In this document: positions 14,277 through 26,654 of the stretch, piece after piece
Position numbering within the stretch: position 1 is the first letter of the stretch
Layout of the letters: each line of letters starts with the position of its first letter
Source: Viola odorata
Lineage: Eukaryota > Streptophyta > Magnoliopsida > Malpighiales > Violaceae
Length of the DNA stretch: 64,000 nt
Reading direction: 5' to 3'
NCBI GenBank assembly: GCA_963691705.1
Contig: OY829542.1
Location: 60,784,427 to 60,848,426, forward strand
Program-made: the position numbers and the translations under genes
The notes under the pieces: generated by a model
Seen by the model: the letters and a program-made list of their open reading frames with translations, nothing else
What the model was told of the DNA's origin: nothing
The model's database searches: none

Positions 14277-17200
14277 TCAGTTTCCACCAGCAGCGTCATT
14301 TCTGAACTGTTCCACCGCTGGGGGTAGCAGAAGGGCAAGCCTAGTTTTGTATCTTGCAATTCTTTTTAATCGTCCTTCTCTCAACCTAGTGTACAAACAA
14401 AAAAATATCAATGGTCAATGTTCTGATGATATGGATAGCTGTAACAATTTAAAAGTTTCTTACATGAGGAAAAAAGAAGACAATAGGACCACATCATCTT
14501 TGGTAACCTTAGAGTTCTTTTCTTTTCAAATGAGGGCATACCGTCTGAGGTTTCAACTTAAAAGTAGCAACTAGGATATGAAACATCTGCAAGGATGTCA
14601 CTCATGGGAGAAGTTCACTTGAGTAAAAATTATCTATTTTATATAAAGGTCAAGTAGCAAAGAATAATAAATCTCCAGGACAACTAAAACTAGACATGGC
14701 CAGCAGTTTTGGTTTTGTCAACCTCTTACTTCCTTAACATGCATTGGGGAAAAAAGATAAAAAGTCTAACGAAAAGAACGACCAATGAAAGAAGAATCAT
14801 CAGAGGCCAATATGTTAAACAGCTAAAATTAACTTCAAAACCATAACCAAACAATGTTATTTGGAGTACGCCCAACATTGCCAAAACCACATTTATAATT
14901 GGAATGGTTGGAAGATTTAGCAAAATTACCGCATGATCAAACCTCAAAGTTTCAAGCATTAAATATACATGAAATAAAAATTGTTGTCATAAGATGTAAA
15001 TTCTTATTAAGGGACCTAACGAATAATATCAGATTCAAAGAACATTACCTTCAAGATAAAACTTCATTGCTAAAAAAGACTGACATATAAGTTTAAAAGA
15101 CATCAGAAAGTCTTTAAGACAACATTGAAGCTTGTATCGTGATTATTTCAGCAGAAAAATGAATATTCAAATCTCCAATAGGATGATTATGTTCTGACAG
15201 CAATGATAGTTATTTACATGTATCACAAGGAACTCCACAATAAAAACAGTCAACTTTGCATTAATAGCCTTTCCTTTGTTTTACTTTGCTAGAAAGAAAA
15301 TAGCTAGATAGCAAACTCTCACTTGAAAAAAAATAAAGTCATAAATCTCATCATGTTCCATGGATATGTAGCAGCAATCAGAACCCAGCTTAAGCAAAAC
15401 TGCACTTACCTCAAGATCTTATAATACAGACTAGCATGTACCTTATAATTAATTAATTGTGATTGTAGGAGTTGAGAGAATTCGCTTCAGTAGCAGATAG
15501 AGATAAGAATTTCCTAAAAGTGAAGGGGAAGACAAAAAGATGGACTGAGATTAATGAAAAGAATTGAGCTGCAGAGGATGACACCTGTGGGTTGTTTATG
15601 ATACCGAAAGTAACAAATTAGTTATGGAGCTGCCAACCAAGGGACCGAGAAGGACAATCAAACATGTGCAGCTACATAATCAACGATTTAGAGCACAAAA
15701 CAGATACAGTGTAGAATTACTATAATTGTCAAGTGAGATAGAATTGTACTAACTCTATCAACTATTGAGCGGGAACAGAAAGTACAGGTTTAAGTTGATC
15801 TCCTGTCATCAATCTGCTGTTTCATTCATCAACTTTTAATGGTGAAAACATGAAATTCTTGTCCTTGAATATGAGTTCGACAAAAATTACTACAAGCATG
15901 CTCATGTACCATTAACTTCATCAATCAGCACATGAAAAATGGATTAAAATAGCAGCAATGATTGAAGAGTGAAGCTTACCTAGCCCGAACACTTTTTGCA
16001 CGCTTAATATGCATCTTTAAGAGATCTTCTGATGATAAATGATCAACAGATTCCTGTACCTGAAACCAGAAACAGAAAAAATGAAATATTAAGAATCCCA
16101 GTAGAGAGATAAAAAGGAGACTAAGAACATCTTAGCATATCTCAGAGAGGTTGCAAAATCAACTTGGGAATGAAATAGCCCATGAAGACTGACCTAATGC
16201 AATATTAATAGCATTTAGACAATATATATGATCTGTAAGACTATGATAAAGATCCACACATGTGCTGATAGAAATGTGGAAATACAATAAAAATGAACAT
16301 ATATGGAAAACAGACCTCGTCTTCTTCTATATTTACTTCATCTTCTTTCTTTGGCGATTGAGCATCTATTACAGGGATAGGCAATGGTCTCGGCAATGAC
16401 TTCACCCCATCTCCATAGTGTGGCTGCCAAAAATAAAAGAAGAAGAAGCAAGAAACATAAGAGCAAGTTGACAGGGTCATATCCACCAATACATCTATCT
16501 CAAGAGGTTAAAGCTATCGAGGAAAACTCCAAGCCTTTCTATTCTAAGTATGCCAGTTAAGACTGAGAGTGCCATGCGTTAGCTTAACCACGTTTCTAGT
16601 CATCATAGTCTCCGCGTGCTTTAATGATCATTATTTAATATTTTACATTGTTTCTTTTAAAAATTATTAATACTAGGGAGCAATTTATGTAGGAATCTAC
16701 ATTAGGAGGCAAAATTGGACTCCGCGTAGGATTTTCATAGGGGGAGACAAATAGCCTTTAGAGGTTAGTTAGAGGACTAGTAGTGTTGTACAATAAAGAA
16801 TCTGTGTTGCGAACTTATGATGAATGGCTTTATATTCATCAACTACAAGAAAACGCCACATCTCGGCTGCCTCACGCTATCTGTCATAACATTGAAGACA
16901 TCCTTTAGTAATTATTAATCAATTCAACATGAAACTTTTACTGATTATTAATCAGCTGGTGCGAGAGTGCTTGAGCAAGATTTTAAGTAAAAAATGAATT
17001 GAATATTGGAAATTTGTGATGGGAGACAGATTTTAATGGCAAAGTAATGAATATTAATTTTGTAATACAAGGAGATTATATTTTAATGGTGAAAGAAAAA
17101 TGGCTTAATAATATGCATATCTGAAAGAGATTGCTAAGCAAGCTCAATTATTGCATTGTAAATTTGTAATACATTGAGTTCAGCTATACACTGCTGGAAG

Positions 17201-19358
17201 TTCTGTTTTATAATAACCATTAAGATTTCCAATCCTTAGCTTTAATGTTTTTCAGAAATAAATACAATTTGCATGACCTTGATTTGTTGCATTTTATACA
17301 TGCATTAGTAAATGACAATCTTCGATTGTGGAGCATTAATATATTTCATGGATAGATGAATATTCTAGATAAGACAGATTGCTTGTTACTGTTTCAACTC
17401 CTAAAAGATGTCAAAGCGTATGAATTGACAGCAATGGATCACAACAGCTTATGCGACAATCATTCAAGTGCAACAATTCAACTCTAACCAAATATGGCAC
17501 AAACCTGATTTTCATCTACAAATCCATTTCTCAACCATGAGCGACAAAGTACATAAAGTGAAGCTCCATCTGATATTCTTGCCTACAACAAAAACACACA
17601 GTACATGCATCAAAATTCTGTACCATTACTAATGCAATGTTTTATACTCCAAATATGGCCTACATGATGCAAAAAGGATTTTAAAAAGGGGGGGAAATCT
17701 CATAAAAATAACTCATCAAAGAAAATTATCACACAACAGATCAATGAAAAGGAGATAGCAAAAATACAATCCACATGGAGATCAACCTCCTTAGTACAGT
17801 GGGAATCTACATAATTAGGGCTGTGAAGGGTTGTATGCTACCTGATAGAACGCTTAGCTAAAAAAGACGTTGATTCATAAAATTATCCTTGATAAGCTGT
17901 TGGTTAAGACTAAAGTATTCTTTCAACTTATAAACACTTCCAAACTATTTGATATTATTTTCTACTGTAAAAGGCACTGTTCTGTGTTCCCACAGCTCTT
18001 GCAGTAACTTTCAGATGGTTATAAAAAAATCACTGTGCTTAACATACCATAAGAATACCACATCTGAAAAAACTCTTATAAAGCAATATTCAATGTTTGT
18101 TCACAACTTCACATTATCAGTTCTCTTCTTAAGAAATGTCAGCATGGTAGTATTGAAAATATTCAATGCATCATAAACCATGACTGAGAGAGCCAACTTT
18201 CTTCCGACACCTACTTACTGTTTTCATATTGTTAGGACCTCATAAGTTTTAGTATTTTAAGTTGATTTTCTCGTTTCCACAACCTTTGCATTTATTTTAA
18301 GCTACAGCCACCCATTTAGTCCAAGAATAGCTTAAATAAAAAGTACAAGCTCAGAAGTGGATAATGTATCCCGACTTCCCCAGACACTAAAGCTGGCTTG
18401 TTGCCTCCCCCAGCTACCAATTACACAAGTTAAGTATTGATAAATTGTAGAAATGTTAAAGAATTCCCTGGTAGGCATGAATAAACCTGGTAAGGTTTCA
18501 GTTTCTTATGTAATATTAAATGGAAAATCAGGTTGACTGCATAGTTTAGAAGAGTTTGCATAGCTTAATTTGGACAAATTGATTGTTAGATAAGCTAGGG
18601 GTAGTGAAACATGGCATGTAAACACATACCAAGTTTATGCACAAAACAAAATTGTGATGTTGTATTGAGGAGATATGAATGAAAGAAAAAAAAAGGGGAG
18701 GAAGTATTTCTTACCTTTCGGTCTCTGACCACCACAAGAGCATCATCCCTGGTTCTATCCCTGCAATTAGAAACATAGTTTGGATGAAAGATCCAAAACA
18801 TAAGGAAATTAACGTTGTTCTTGTTCTTACTTTACCTTAAACTTCTAAACCCATTAGAATCAGGAACTGGTGGCGTTGGAGAAGGAGAAGCCTGGCACAA
18901 AACCAAACCAAAACCCAATACTTCAATTAAGTAAATACACAATTTGTGCTTCGATTAAGTAATTAAGAAGAACACACTACCTTCAGCTCGGAAAGTCCTC
19001 TAACGGGAGGAGCAATGTAATGCTGATGTTGATGAAGATGGTGATGGTGATGAGCTGATGGTGCGACAGGATGTTGCCTCATCATGTTGAGGTTGGTGGC
19101 GGGGTTGGGCCTGTAGGCCAGCGCCGGAACGCCGCGTAATTGATACCCGCCAGACTGATCTGGGAGAACGGGCATCCTGCCCACAAACCCTCGACCAGAG
19201 GATGCAACTGGGTATACCACTCCTCCTCCACCTCCTCCCCCTGGGGAATGATAGATGTGAATTGGAAGGGGTGATGCTTGGGGCGGTCTTGGCCCCGCGG
19301 ATGTCGCGGTGCTGCTATTGGTGTTGGAAGGCCGCGCAGTGGTGGTGGTCGTAGCCAT
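14277..19358 (-). CDS. Probable LIN37-like subunit of the DREAM/MuvB complex
   Basis: Seven minus-strand exons (19358-18981, 18891-18836, 18760-18715, 17582-17505, 16423-16316, 16059-15980, 14385-14277) give 284 residues with consistent phases. The N-terminus is low complexity: Thr/Ser/Pro, a seven-Gly run and a His-rich stretch near 110-120. Conserved-looking parts are SLYVLCRSWLRNG (around 168-180), an acidic linker, and the basic helix KRAKSVRARLREGRLKRIARY followed by LALLLPP near the C-terminus. Established knowledge: animal LIN37 has a CRAWMRN motif and a similar basic helix at its C-terminus, and Arabidopsis DREAM contains LIN37A/B. The assignment rests on these motifs from memory, so it is inference. 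Expected role: nuclear cell-cycle gene repression. Three introns exceed 1 kb (14386-15979, 16424-17504, 17583-18714) and hold nothing recognisable. Confidence 0.75.
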
Positions 19359-19901
19359 GGTGGCGGAGAAAATTGAGGGTTTGGAGGGGTTTGTTGTTGT
19401 CTCCCTCGTTTCGAAATTCAAAAGAACAAATACGATTCAATTTTACCTTCACGTCCAAACGGAATTTCAACTCTAATTTGGCGCAAAACAAACTGTCTTA
19501 TTTCAACTCTAACTTGGACTATAAATATTTTGAATTTTTATTAGTGATAATTTTTTATCATAAATATAGATTATTGTATTTCTTTTTCCAATAATTCATT
19601 AATCTAAATTTGAGAAAATTATTACAATACATAGTGATATAATTGGATTAATTCATAAATGTTGAGAATCAACAATTGTGGATAAAAACTTTAAGGATAA
19701 AAGTATACTATTCACTCAAACTCGGGGATGAAAATGTATTATTATTCACTAAATCTAATACTTCCTCCCATTTTTTATAATTATCTTTTAAATTATAATT
19801 ACACATACCAATGTAATCATTAATTCACATTAATCATTTTTCTTCACTTCACTTTAAATCCAACATGAATTATTCGATTAAATACAAGTTAACGTGATTT
19901 A
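19359..19901. other. Intergenic, promoter side of LIN37-like gene
   Basis: AT-rich DNA between the LIN37-like start and the stop of the NHL gene, both on the minus strand. No feature was recognised. Confidence 0.5.
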
Positions 19902-20546
19902 CTAGACAGAGGTAGAGCATTGAGCTCCTTGTCCTAATTGGTTGGGGCCGGAAGCAGCAGGCCCAACTCCAAGCCCAACAAAAGGCACAACAGCGATGCA
20001 GTTGACGTTGAATCTGTAGGGCCCAGAAACCCAAGTCCCAACTTTCCACCTCAGCCGTCCGCTCACTTTGAAGCTGATGATCAGCTTCCCGGCGCTCTGA
20101 TCTCGGCCCACTTGATACCCCAAGTAGGGCCCCACTGGCAACCCGGATCCGGTCAGGGTTGCGGTCAGCAGATTGTCCTCCTGGTGGCCCTGGTAGAAGG
20201 GAGGGAGGGCAGAGTGGGCGGTGATCTGCTGACCGTTGTAGGCGGCGTAAACCTGGAACTGGTCGTAGTAGATCCCAACTCTTTGGTTGGGGTTTTGGGA
20301 GAGGATGATGAGCTGGATGGAGGAGTTGAGGAGGTTAGGGGCGGGCAGGGCAAGCTGGTAAATATGGGTTTCTTTGAGGGCGAAGTTGGGTTTTGAAGGG
20401 CGGAGGACAAGCCAGATGAGAAATATTAGGAGGACGAGGGTAGCGAAGGAAGCGGAGGAAAGGAAGAAGATGTTTTTGAAGAGATTGTTGAACTTGTGTC
20501 CTTGTTTGGCGCAGTGTTTGGGTGATTTTGTTAGGACTTGCGACAT
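19902..20546 (-). CDS. NDR1/HIN1-like (NHL) protein, LEA_2 domain
   Basis: Single-exon gene, 214 residues, starting at the ATG at 20546 (an upstream TTG-initiated extension is ignored). A short basic cytosolic N-terminus is followed by one strong membrane segment (about 26-48, FLSSASFATLVLLIFLIWLV). The rest is a LEA_2-type beta domain with the NHL signature NPNQRVGIYYD (85-95), then VGPYLGYQVGRD and VSGRLRWKVGTWVSGPYRFNV. The gene is intronless and about 210 residues long, as is usual for the family. Known biology: NHL proteins sit at the plasma membrane or ER, and several are induced in hypersensitive responses (NDR1, NHL3). The specific role is not predictable. Confidence 0.92.
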   Translation of the reverse strand: MSQVLTKSPKHCAKQGHKFNNLFKNIFFLSSASFATLVLLIFLIWLVLRPSKPNFALKETHIYQLALPAPNLLNSSIQLIILSQNPNQRVGIYYDQFQVYAAYNGQQITAHSALPPFYQGHQEDNLLTATLTGSGLPVGPYLGYQVGRDQSAGKLIISFKVSGRLRWKVGTWVSGPYRFNVNCIAVVPFVGLGVGPAASGPNQLGQGAQCSTSV

Positions 20547-20629
20547 TTGCACTTTGCAGTAGTAGTGTAGCAAAGAGGGTAGGAAGAGGAGGGAATTGGA
20601 GGGAACAGGAGGTATGATAGTTGATACCA

Positions 20630-20642
20630 GCTTTAAATATGC
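20630..20642 (-). promoter_or_regulatory. Possible TATA box of the NHL gene
   Basis: The minus strand reads CATATTTAAAG about 90 bp upstream of the ATG at 20546, at a plausible distance for a core promoter. No other support. Confidence 0.35.
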
Positions 20643-20832
20643 GGCTGTATATTCAATTATTGACAAGTTGATTGAGGTGAGACATGAATTATCTCATCTG
20701 CAAAAGCTAACTAAACCTCACTTTTAAACTTTTTCCGGGAATATTCGTTGTCCAATTTAGCTTTATTTTTCATTTTAAATTAGTTATATTATAGGGTAGT
20801 GATAGAGATACTAATATTTTTATTAACTTTTA

Positions 20833-21050
20833 TACTCCCTCTGTCCTTTAATGTTTGACTCTTACTATTTGTGCACGCATATCGAAGAGGTCGGATGGCG
20901 TACTATTTGACCTCAAAAAATTCCTCTGTCCTTTAATGTTTGACTCTTACTATTTGTGCACGCATATCGAAGAGGCCGGATGCGTCATCTGGCTTCCTCG
21001 ATATGCGTGCATGAACAGTAAACGTCAACATTTAAAGGACGGAGGGAGTA
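20833..21050. mobile_element. Stowaway-type MITE with internal duplication, 218 bp
   Basis: The element opens TACTCCCTCTGTCCTTTAA and closes TTTAAAGGACGGAGGGAGTA, with TA at both ends. The left arm, including a run through GCACGCATATCGAAGAGG, is present twice in tandem (about 20839-20903 and 20925-20985). Its inverse appears once in the right arm, so one arm was duplicated. Confidence 0.75.
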
Positions 21051-21721
21051 CTATAAAGTACACGCGTCATTTTTACATTCACTTGATAGTTATTTATTTA
21101 AACAAAAATAATAATATAACCGGAATACAACCTGTACAAGCTTATTAGTAAAATAGTTACTATTCTAAGTATTATTCAAAAGTATATATATTAAAAGAAA
21201 CTGCTAAAAGATTAAGATTACAAATGAAAGAAAAAGAGAATTGGAAGAGCAATTTTTCTATCAATCAATCGAAAGAGCATATTAATAAATGACACTATTG
21301 CAAATATAACGGTTAAAAATAACTTTTCAATTACATATGTTCATTAAATTAAATAATTATTTTTATAGATTTTTAAATATTCAATCCTACACAGGCAGTC
21401 AATTAAACTTTCGGACATCTGAAATCCTCACTTATAGATAGATGGTTTAATTCCCATCTCACAACACCAAACTGACGGCGTCGCCACTCATTCTCCCTAT
21501 TTGCACTCGCCATCACCCCCTCGTATATATATATATATATATATATATACATGCCTTGTTCGGTAGCGGGTTTTTGTTTTCTGCTTGCTTTTTTAATTTC
21601 ATTATGAGTTTCAAAAACGTTTCTAGCTAGTCTTGTTTGCTTTCAATGAAAGAAACAAGTGATCATCTATTGTATAATTAATTCTCTTTTTGTTGGTGTT
21701 TGTAATTGGCACAAACGAACG
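21051..21721. other. Intergenic and ALMT promoter region
   Basis: AT-rich DNA with a ~26-bp (TA)n run at about 21523-21549, roughly 175 bp upstream of the ALMT start. No other feature was recognised. Confidence 0.5.
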
Positions 21722-23831
21722 ATGGCTTTGTTTACTTCTTGGCAGCAGGAGAGATGGAAGGAAACGGTTGAAGGTTGGTGTTACAAAGTGAGGAGATGTC
21801 CAGGGTTGGTATGGCGAGCAATATGGAAGGTGGTGGGTCGTGATGATCCAAGAATAGCAGTTCATTCTTTGAAAGTGGGCGTCGCTTTGACCCTTGTCTT
21901 CTTCTTGTCTTTCTGGGATCCATTGTTTAAAGGCGTTCGCAAAAATGCTACTTGGGCTGCAATCATCATTATATTTGTGCTAGACTTCAATACAGGTCAT
22001 CACTTTATTCATTTCTTGAACAACTGCATGCTTTTCAACCATGAAATTAGTTTGAATCTTCTCGCTTGAATGATGGATATGCAGGGGCAACTCTGTTTAA
22101 AGGGCTGAACATAGTATTAGGGTCTGTGCTTTCTGGGTTATTGTCATTTCTCATCCAGTACATTGCAGAGAAAACTGCCCTTATAGATCGAGCTGTGTTT
22201 GCTGGAGTTGCAGTCTTCTTCGTTGGTAATTCGATCTAATCATGCCCCATAATCTTTTACGTGTCCATAAACTTTGCTTGTGCTTTCGGTTTCTCTCATT
22301 AATTTCATACTATTAATTTGGTTTGGCAGGAGCTGCATGCACATATGTAAGGTTCATTCCTGGCCTGAAGAAGAGTTTTGACCTTGCTGTTCTCTGCTTC
22401 CACATAAATTTTGTTGTGACAATTGTGTCAAGCTACCGCATTGTTGAAGTAAAGGACATAACACTACAGCGTCTCTACTCTGTTCTCCTTGGATGTGCCA
22501 TCTGCCTGCTCATGACTCTTTTCGTATTCCCAATTTGGTCAGGAGAAGAGCTCCACAACTCCACCGTCTACAAGCTTGAAGGACTAAGTAAATCTATACA
22601 AGGTATGCAGCACTAGACGCACTTTTGTTCTTTTCTTGTTCTATTTAACTGTCAGCTTAGTAAGACAAGTTTCGATCTTGCAGCTTGTGCTGATGAATAT
22701 TTCAGTGATGCTGAAAAAGAACAGACAATAGTCGATAGATCATCCGAGGATGAAGATCCTATCTATGTCGCTTGTAAAGCAGTTGTGGATTCAAAGTCAA
22801 AAGATGAAACTTTAGTAAGTTCTTGAATTTTATGTGTGCGTCCACATGTGTGCCTGTGTATATGCAGACCATTTTCTTTGTAACTATATTCAGGCATCTT
22901 TTGCGAGTTGGGAGCCAAGACATTCAAGGCACTGGAGATATCCTTGGCAGCAGTATGTCAAAGTAGGAGCTGCTCTTCGCCAATTTGGTTACACTATTGT
23001 ATCCCTACATGGATGTTTGAAAGATGAAATTAAGGTATATATACATTTGTAACTCCAGATAGGATCGTAAGTTAACTTTTATTATTTGATCAGTTGTTAC
23101 TTTTAGCTGTTCTGATATATATACTTTGACTATCATTTCTTGTTAGTTAGAACCCAAAGTGTTGTTGCGACTTCTTCAGGGATCCATGTATTCGCTTAGA
23201 GATTGAAGAATCAAAAGTGTTAATGGAACTTGCTAATAGCATGAGGAACCGATGTCATTGCTCTCCTGAGATTTTATCTGATCATCTCCATAAGGCCTTA
23301 CTAGATCTCACGATGGCTCTAAATTCTAAACCAAGACTTTTTCTAGGCTCCTCCAACAACACTCCTGCACTAACAGCGAGTGGTTCATGTGGTTCATGTG
23401 GTGGAACAAAGGATGAAAACAGTACTACTACTAACGATGTAGTCTCCATGTCAAGCTCGAATATGACCGACACATGTGCGTCTCAGAAAGAAGCAGACCA
23501 GAGGAATAATAACAACAATGACAATCAGGCAATGGCAATTACAAAGAGACAATTGAGCAGGATATCAATGACAAGTCTGGAGTTTGCAGAGGCACTTCCT
23601 TTTGCTGCATTTGCACATTTGCTGGTGGAGTCAGTTGCAAGGCTAGATAAGGTTATTGAGGAAGTTGAAGAATTATGTACAATAGCACACTTCAAAGAGT
23701 ACCAATCGGACAGTGAATATGAATGTGAAGAAGTTTTTCTGGGTATTGAAACACCAAGGGGCGCAAAAGTAAATGTTGCTGGGAATCATTTGCCTTCTCC
23801 AATCGGTAGCAGCTTGGTAGGTGATGCATGA
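21722..23831 (+). CDS. Aluminum-activated malate transporter (ALMT) family anion channel
   Basis: Six exons (21722-21995, 22085-22225, 22330-22602, 22684-22814, 22894-23034, 23151-23831) encode 546 residues, a usual ALMT length. The N-terminal half has the ALMT membrane segments, from VHSLKVGVALTLVFFLSFW through NATWAAIIIIFVLDFNTG, GATLFKGLNIVLGSVLSG, VFAGVAVFFVGAACTYVRF and LLGCAICLLMTLFVFPIWSG. The C-terminal half is cytosolic and contains WEPRHSRHWRYPWQQYVKVG, FRDPCIRLE, HCSPEILSDHLHKAL and a Ser/Asn-rich variable loop before SLEFAEALPFAAFAHLLVE. The exon-6 acceptor at 23151 was chosen over the stronger-looking AG at 23179 because only 23151 keeps frame. Known role: malate/anion channels of plasma membrane or tonoplast. 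The subclade was not resolved. Confidence 0.95.
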
Positions 23832-24678
23832 CCGAGTAGAGGGTTTAGGGTTTAGAGTTTAGGACGTTTATTAATGCTAGTACTGTCTGATAAACTTTTT
23901 CATCACCATGTTTGCTGTACCTTCCACTTTGTCAATGCTTTTCCGAGACCAATTTTGAACTCTTTGAAATTGGAAGTCTCTCCTGAGTGCAGCTTAGCAG
24001 TGAACATTTTAGGAGTTCAAGGATTTGTGAAATAAAGGGTTTCTATTAGTTATTTTTATTACAAATAAAATAAAAATAGATATTCTAGAAAAAGTCATGG
24101 GGTTACATTGAAAACAATTACACCTTGAAAAAAATACTTCATTAAAGTTACCTCTAACCCTTTCACTAATATATTTTTTCAATGAAATATTGAACTAAAA
24201 AAGTTATTTACTCTTTTAATCCTTAATGGACTCGGCGGAGTTTAATTAAATTAACCCATGATAAATTCACTAGAAATGTCTGTAAATAATGGGGATGTTT
24301 CGACATGGATGAAGATGGCGATGGTCCCATTCAAGTTTTACCTACAATGTTACTTTGGTTCGGCACTAACTAAGAAGTTAAAATCAAACAGGGGCAGGTT
24401 TTGGTTTTGGTTTCATGAACAACCGTTGAAAACTACAACTAGCCTAGAGAGAAATAAACACAAATAGATAGACAAAAGGTACACCAGTACTGCATTGTGT
24501 AGCAAAAGAGCAATAGCAACTGAGGTCGTCTGTTCTAGTCTAGGCAGTCCTACAATCTATAGTATAAGCTTAGCGAAAGGGTGCAATAGCAGTAAAGGTC
24601 AGTGACATCTGGTTTTCATGTGACAGCACTTCCATCAGTCCTTATAAGGTGCAGCTGTTGGAGGAGCAATAGCAGCAG
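23832..24678. other. Convergent intergenic region
   Basis: Lies between the ALMT stop and the end of the GIF-like gene on the other strand. A frame at 24258-24467 has no recognisable homology. Otherwise AT-rich, nothing found. Confidence 0.5.
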
Positions 24679-26013
24679 CTACTGATACTGCTGTTCCTGA
24701 TCATTCATATGGAAAGGGAGCTTAGCAAGGAGATAAACTGTTAGCTGAGTCATTGCGACTCGAGAAGGATGAGCAGCAATTTGCAAATTTAGAGAAGCAA
24801 AAGTTGGTAATATCATCGAGGAAAAGTATTCAGTTTCCTATTCCGAAACAATTACGGGGACGAAAAATAGATCACCTGAGCTGGCCCTGCTGATCCTTGT
24901 GGCTGGCAATCAGCAATCCTGGCGAGGTACATGAGGTTCTGCTGTAGCTGGGCCTGAAACCTGAACATTTGCATGTCTGGTATTAACATTAAGGCCAAAC
25001 GAAGATCCAGAATCCAGAACAAAATTCAAGTTTAATACTCTCCAGACCATACAAGTGCATGGCGATCCCATGCAAAGGGTTTGGTTAAGATATACCAGAT
25101 TCCCCCAAGTATAACCACCCCCCCCAAATTCTATCTTCTAAATCATCCGCCTGGAAAGATTTTCAATTGTAGATGGAAGAACAGAAGAAGATAAATTCAA
25201 AATTTTGCTATAGAAAGTAAATGCAGCTAATGATCAGTGAGAGAAAAGGATTCATCAAAATTTCATTTTATAAAAAAGCATTCTACCATCTCCAAACCAT
25301 CTTAACATTAAGCATGCTAATGCACTAAAATACTCTGGATGTTGTTCGAAGTTGCTGCTTGAACATATTATTAGTACATCATTATTTTGCTACCTCCAAC
25401 CAAATCATGCTACAAGAAAACTCAAATAAGCAATTGTTCAAATACTCATCTCCATCTAGCATTTCCCCCTTGCTTAACGAGTTAGGTTTCAAGCAAATTT
25501 CCATTGTTGCGCTCGGATGAATAAATCTCTCTTAAAAAGTAAAAGTAACGTCATATTGCTCAAATTCCACCAGCATATATCTATAGCATGTTAAAGACAA
25601 GTATCAGCAAAATTGAGGAGGCAAAATGACAGAACATTCATGGTTTTTAAGATGTAAAACAGGATCAAAACTGAAATTAGCCAGAAATCTAAAAATGTGC
25701 AGAAAAGAAAAGAAAAGAAAGAAAAGCATCAGGTAGGGAGACAATGAAACTCACGAGGCGCACTCAGCAAAATTTCCGAGGTTTTGATTATCCAAAATGG
25801 CCATAATCAACTGCTTATTTTCATCCAAGTACTGCGCCAAATATGCATTTTGAGATAGATATCAGAGAACGGTTAGCATTGATGTTTCAATTATGGAGAA
25901 GCAGAATAAGGGAAGGGGAAAAGTACCCTTTGAATCTGCTCAGTGGTGAGGTTGAGTGACATGGGCGGAGTAGGTGAGGCCTGATGATGCTGCTGTGGCA
26001 CGTGTTGCTGCAT
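24679..26013 (-). CDS. GRF1-interacting factor (GIF)-like, SNH/SSXT-domain coactivator, short form
   Basis: Minus-strand exons 26013-25927, 25831-25755, 24960-24876 and a tentative fourth, 24744-24679. The first three give the whole SNH domain: [45 protein letters not shown], then [11 protein letters not shown]. Known role: GIFs are plant SS18 homologues that bind GRF transcription factors through this domain and recruit SWI/SNF remodellers to drive organ growth. The last exon is uncertain. The AG at 24745 keeps frame and adds 21 residues ending DQEQQYQ (104 total). If the last intron is retained, the protein ends seven residues on, at 24852. Either way the long Met/Gln/Gly-rich tail of canonical GIFs is missing. 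The second intron (24961-25754) holds nothing recognisable. Confidence 0.82.
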
Positions 26014-26027
26014 CCTTAACAAAACCC

Positions 26028-26040
26028 CTAAACCCTAAAA
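26028..26040. promoter_or_regulatory. Telo-box-like element
   Basis: CTAAACCCTAAAA contains the plant telo-box core AAACCCTAA, 17 bp upstream of the GIF-like ATG, so it is probably in that gene's 5' leader or core promoter. Telo boxes are common in plant genes for growth and translation. Confidence 0.5.
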
Positions 26041-26219
26041 CGCAGAGAAGGAGACGTAGGAGCGGAAATGGAGTGTGTAATGTGCAGATTGCAGAATCCT
26101 TACTCCCTCTGGAATCTGGATGGATGACAGTTCTACTTCTATCAGTGGGTCAAGTTTCTATATATTTTCTCTTTTATTATAAATTATAAATGATTTTTAT
26201 TGTTTGAAATCTTTGGATG

Positions 26220-26484
26220 TACTCCCTCCGGACACAATTAAATGACGTTTTAGAATAGTAAAAATTCGTAGGACAATGATCTTTGATATTATTTTATTCT
26301 ATATTGTTTCATTTTTACTTCTAATTTCCACTCAAATTACCACACCATCATCAAATTGGGTTGATTCATAAAAAAAAAATAGTCATTTGCACAAAATATA
26401 TATTTCGGAATGTATAAAATGACAAGTATTATGAACAGTAAGAATCCGTAGGAAAGTGACAATTATTTGTGTCCAGAGAGAGTA
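26220..26484. mobile_element. Stowaway-type MITE, 265 bp (copy A)
   Basis: Starts TACTCCCTCCGGACACAA and ends TTGTGTCCAGAGAGAGTA, giving imperfect terminal inverted repeats with TA borders. The interior (for example CACACCATCATCAAATT, then GGTTGATTCA and TCATTTGCACAAAATATA) closely matches the element at 37665-37923, so both are copies of one family. It sits in the intergenic space between two divergent genes. Confidence 0.8.
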
Positions 26485-26654
26485 TTAGTTTATTGGGCTT
26501 TGCATAAAAATATTGGAGAAATGGCCCACAAATATTACTTAAAAAACAGAATAGTTTTCTGTATTTGAAAAAACAAAATTAAGAAAAAAAAACAGACAAA
26601 TAAAATTATAAAAAGGCTCGGGAAGGACGACGGAGAGTAGCAGAGAGAGAGAGA

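Noticed and set aside
20165..20410. Ser/Thr/Pro-rich minus frame and a 152-codon plus frame over the NHL gene
   Set aside because: Both are alternative-frame shadows of the NHL coding sequence, whose own frame carries the family motifs.
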